64,000 nucleotides of DNA from positions 1,860,001-1,924,000 of the forward strand of contig NZ_RJJY01000002.1 in NCBI RefSeq assembly GCF_003751085.1. The letters run 5' to 3'. The notes beneath the pieces were generated by a model. It was not told the DNA's origin. It did no database searches and worked only from the letters and a program-made list of their open reading frames with translations. The translations under genes were made by a program, and so were the position numbers. Each line of letters starts with the position of its first letter. The stretch's first letter is position 1. Shown here piece after piece: positions 63,293 to 64,000 of this stretch. Source of the DNA: Micromonospora sp. Llam0. Its GTDB lineage: Bacteria > Actinomycetota > Actinomycetes > Mycobacteriales > Micromonosporaceae.

Positions 63293-63636
63293 CCGGCCGG
63301 GGTGAGCAGATCCTGCGGCCACGGCCCTGGCTGGTGCGGGCCGCTGACCGGCAGGCGTACCAGGGGTGGCAGCGGCTGCTGGCCATGGTGCCGGAGAACC
63401 TCGACCGGGCTTGGGTCGCGTTGACCAGCGATCCCCGGCACGTCGACCAGCGCCAGCATCCACTCAAAGGGGCGCTCGGCGTGGTCAAGGTCGGCGGCGC
63501 GGCGCTCGAACAGTGGCAGTACGAGGTCACCGGCGGTGGTCGGATCTGGTACGCGATCGACGACGAGCGTCGGACGCTCTGGATCACCCGGGCGGGCACC
63601 GGCCATCCCAAGCAGACCGATACCCGCCGCCGGTGA
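63289..63636 (+). CDS. RelE/ParE-like toxin
   Basis: 115 residues. The core VRAADRQAYQGWQRLLAMVP, HPLKGALGVVKVGGAALEQW, YEVTGGGRIWYAIDDERRTL and WITRAGTGHPKQTD has the RelE/ParE order (helices, then the beta-sheet with basic and aromatic residues R/W/Y and a C-terminal His). GTG overlaps the antitoxin stop. Whether it is an mRNA interferase or a gyrase poison cannot be told. Confidence 0.72.
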   Translation: MTGRGEQILRPRPWLVRAADRQAYQGWQRLLAMVPENLDRAWVALTSDPRHVDQRQHPLKGALGVVKVGGAALEQWQYEVTGGGRIWYAIDDERRTLWITRAGTGHPKQTDTRRR

Positions 63637-63691
63637 CAGGTGCCCCGCGCCCAAGAGCCGGTACGGCGGCCGCCGCAGACCAGTCGAGGAG

Positions 63692-63732
63692 TTGACTTGA
63701 CTCTGCAGTCGTAGCGCAGTCAAAATGCAGTC
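63692..63732 (+). promoter_or_regulatory. Promoter with three phased GCAGTC repeats
   Basis: -35 TTGACT (63697-63702; a second copy at 63692-63697), 18 nt, -10 CAAAAT (63721-63726), 6 nt, ATG 63733. GCAGTC occurs at 63705, 63716 and 63727, exactly 11 bp apart, so all copies face the same side of the helix. They span the -35/-10 spacer and reach the start codon, as expected for autoregulation by a ribbon-helix-helix antitoxin. Confidence 0.75.
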
Positions 63733-64000
63733 ATGGCTGTGGTGCTCACGATCCGCGACGTGCCGGAGGAGGTGCGGGACCTGCTGGCTCAGCAGGCCCG
63801 CGAACGCGGCCAGTCGCTGCAGGCGTACCTGTTGGCCGTCCTCAACCGGCAGGCCGACTTCTGCCGCAACCGGCAGCTCCTCGCTGAGCTCAGCGACGAA
63901 CTCGACGGCGGCAGCGGCGGAGCCGGACCGACCGCATCTGACGCCGCCGACCTGCTCGCCCGTTCCCGCGCTGAACGGGATTTCCCGGACTCCGCGCCAT
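63733..64000 (+). CDS. FitA-like ribbon-helix-helix antitoxin (possibly cut by the window end)
   Basis: From ATG 63733 the frame is open to the window end, 89 codons. MAVVLTIRDVPEEVRDLLAQ and QARERGQSLQAYLLAVLNRQ form the RHH domain of FitA/VapB-type antitoxins. The acidic C-terminus (LLARSRAERDFPDSAP) is where the partner PIN toxin binds. A VapC/FitB toxin gene would be expected just beyond 64000. The transcript is probably leaderless. Confidence 0.85.
   Translation, partial: MAVVLTIRDVPEEVRDLLAQQARERGQSLQAYLLAVLNRQADFCRNRQLLAELSDELDGGSGGAGPTASDAADLLARSRAERDFPDSAP

Overview
The window is very GC-rich and comes from an actinobacterium. The gene order crgA - DUF881 - class E sortase - trpG - pknB - pknA - pbpA - rodA - pstP - fhaB - fhaA - tRNA-Leu is the arrangement known near the origin in Mycobacterium and Micromonosporaceae. 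The CRCGT-type helix-turn-helix/TPR regulator and several lineage proteins fit Micromonosporaceae (Micromonospora or a close relative). I cannot name a species from sequence alone.

From 1 to 51.5 kb the content is core genome. grpE (partial) and dnaK lie on the minus strand behind a HAIR-type heat-shock operator. They are followed by two dynamin-like GTPases, a branched-chain/pyruvate 2-oxoacid dehydrogenase operon (E1alpha, E1beta, E2), an LppU-like membrane protein, a thioredoxin-NHL protein, the pxpBCA 5-oxoprolinase operon, a PAQR/HlyIII protein, two DUF6458 genes flanking a SixA-like phosphatase, and a FadE5-like acyl-CoA dehydrogenase. Next come a SpoIIE phosphatase, an RlpA-like protein, a phosphoribosyltransferase, a glycosyltransferase, tRNA-Gly(CCC), dcd, two NlpC/P60 hydrolases (one behind a c-di-AMP riboswitch), a GPP34 protein, a VanZ protein and an EtfD-like Fe-S oxidoreductase. 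After these lies the division/cell-wall signalling block (36.5-49.2 kb). In that block PknA/PknB and PstP set the phosphorylation state, FhaA/FhaB read it, RodA/PbpA build peptidoglycan and CrgA acts at the divisome. tRNA-Leu(CAG) and an epimerase/WecB-TagA pair close the core part.

From 51.5 to 60 kb the sequence is a plasticity zone with lower and uneven GC. It holds an orphan HicB-like gene, a frameshifted methyltransferase remnant, an intact IS3-family element inside a 304-residue gene, a truncated IS256-family transposase, small regulators, and an intact IS4-family element with a perfect 10-bp target duplication inside a 492-residue HTH-TPR regulator. Both interrupted genes can be rebuilt in frame.

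From 60 to 64 kb there is a lineage-specific cluster (a tiny peptide ORF with its own terminator, a DivIVA-like protein and a 590-residue protein with a zinc-type CxxC pair) followed by two toxin-antitoxin-type loci. The last one is cut by the window edge.

Two recurring regulatory themes stand out. Many start codons lie exactly 6 nt after a TANNNT-like -10 box, which points to leaderless transcripts. Two palindromes of the form TTAC-N6-GTAA sit in front of the acyl-CoA dehydrogenase and the EtfD-like gene, which suggests a shared fatty-acid oxidation regulator.
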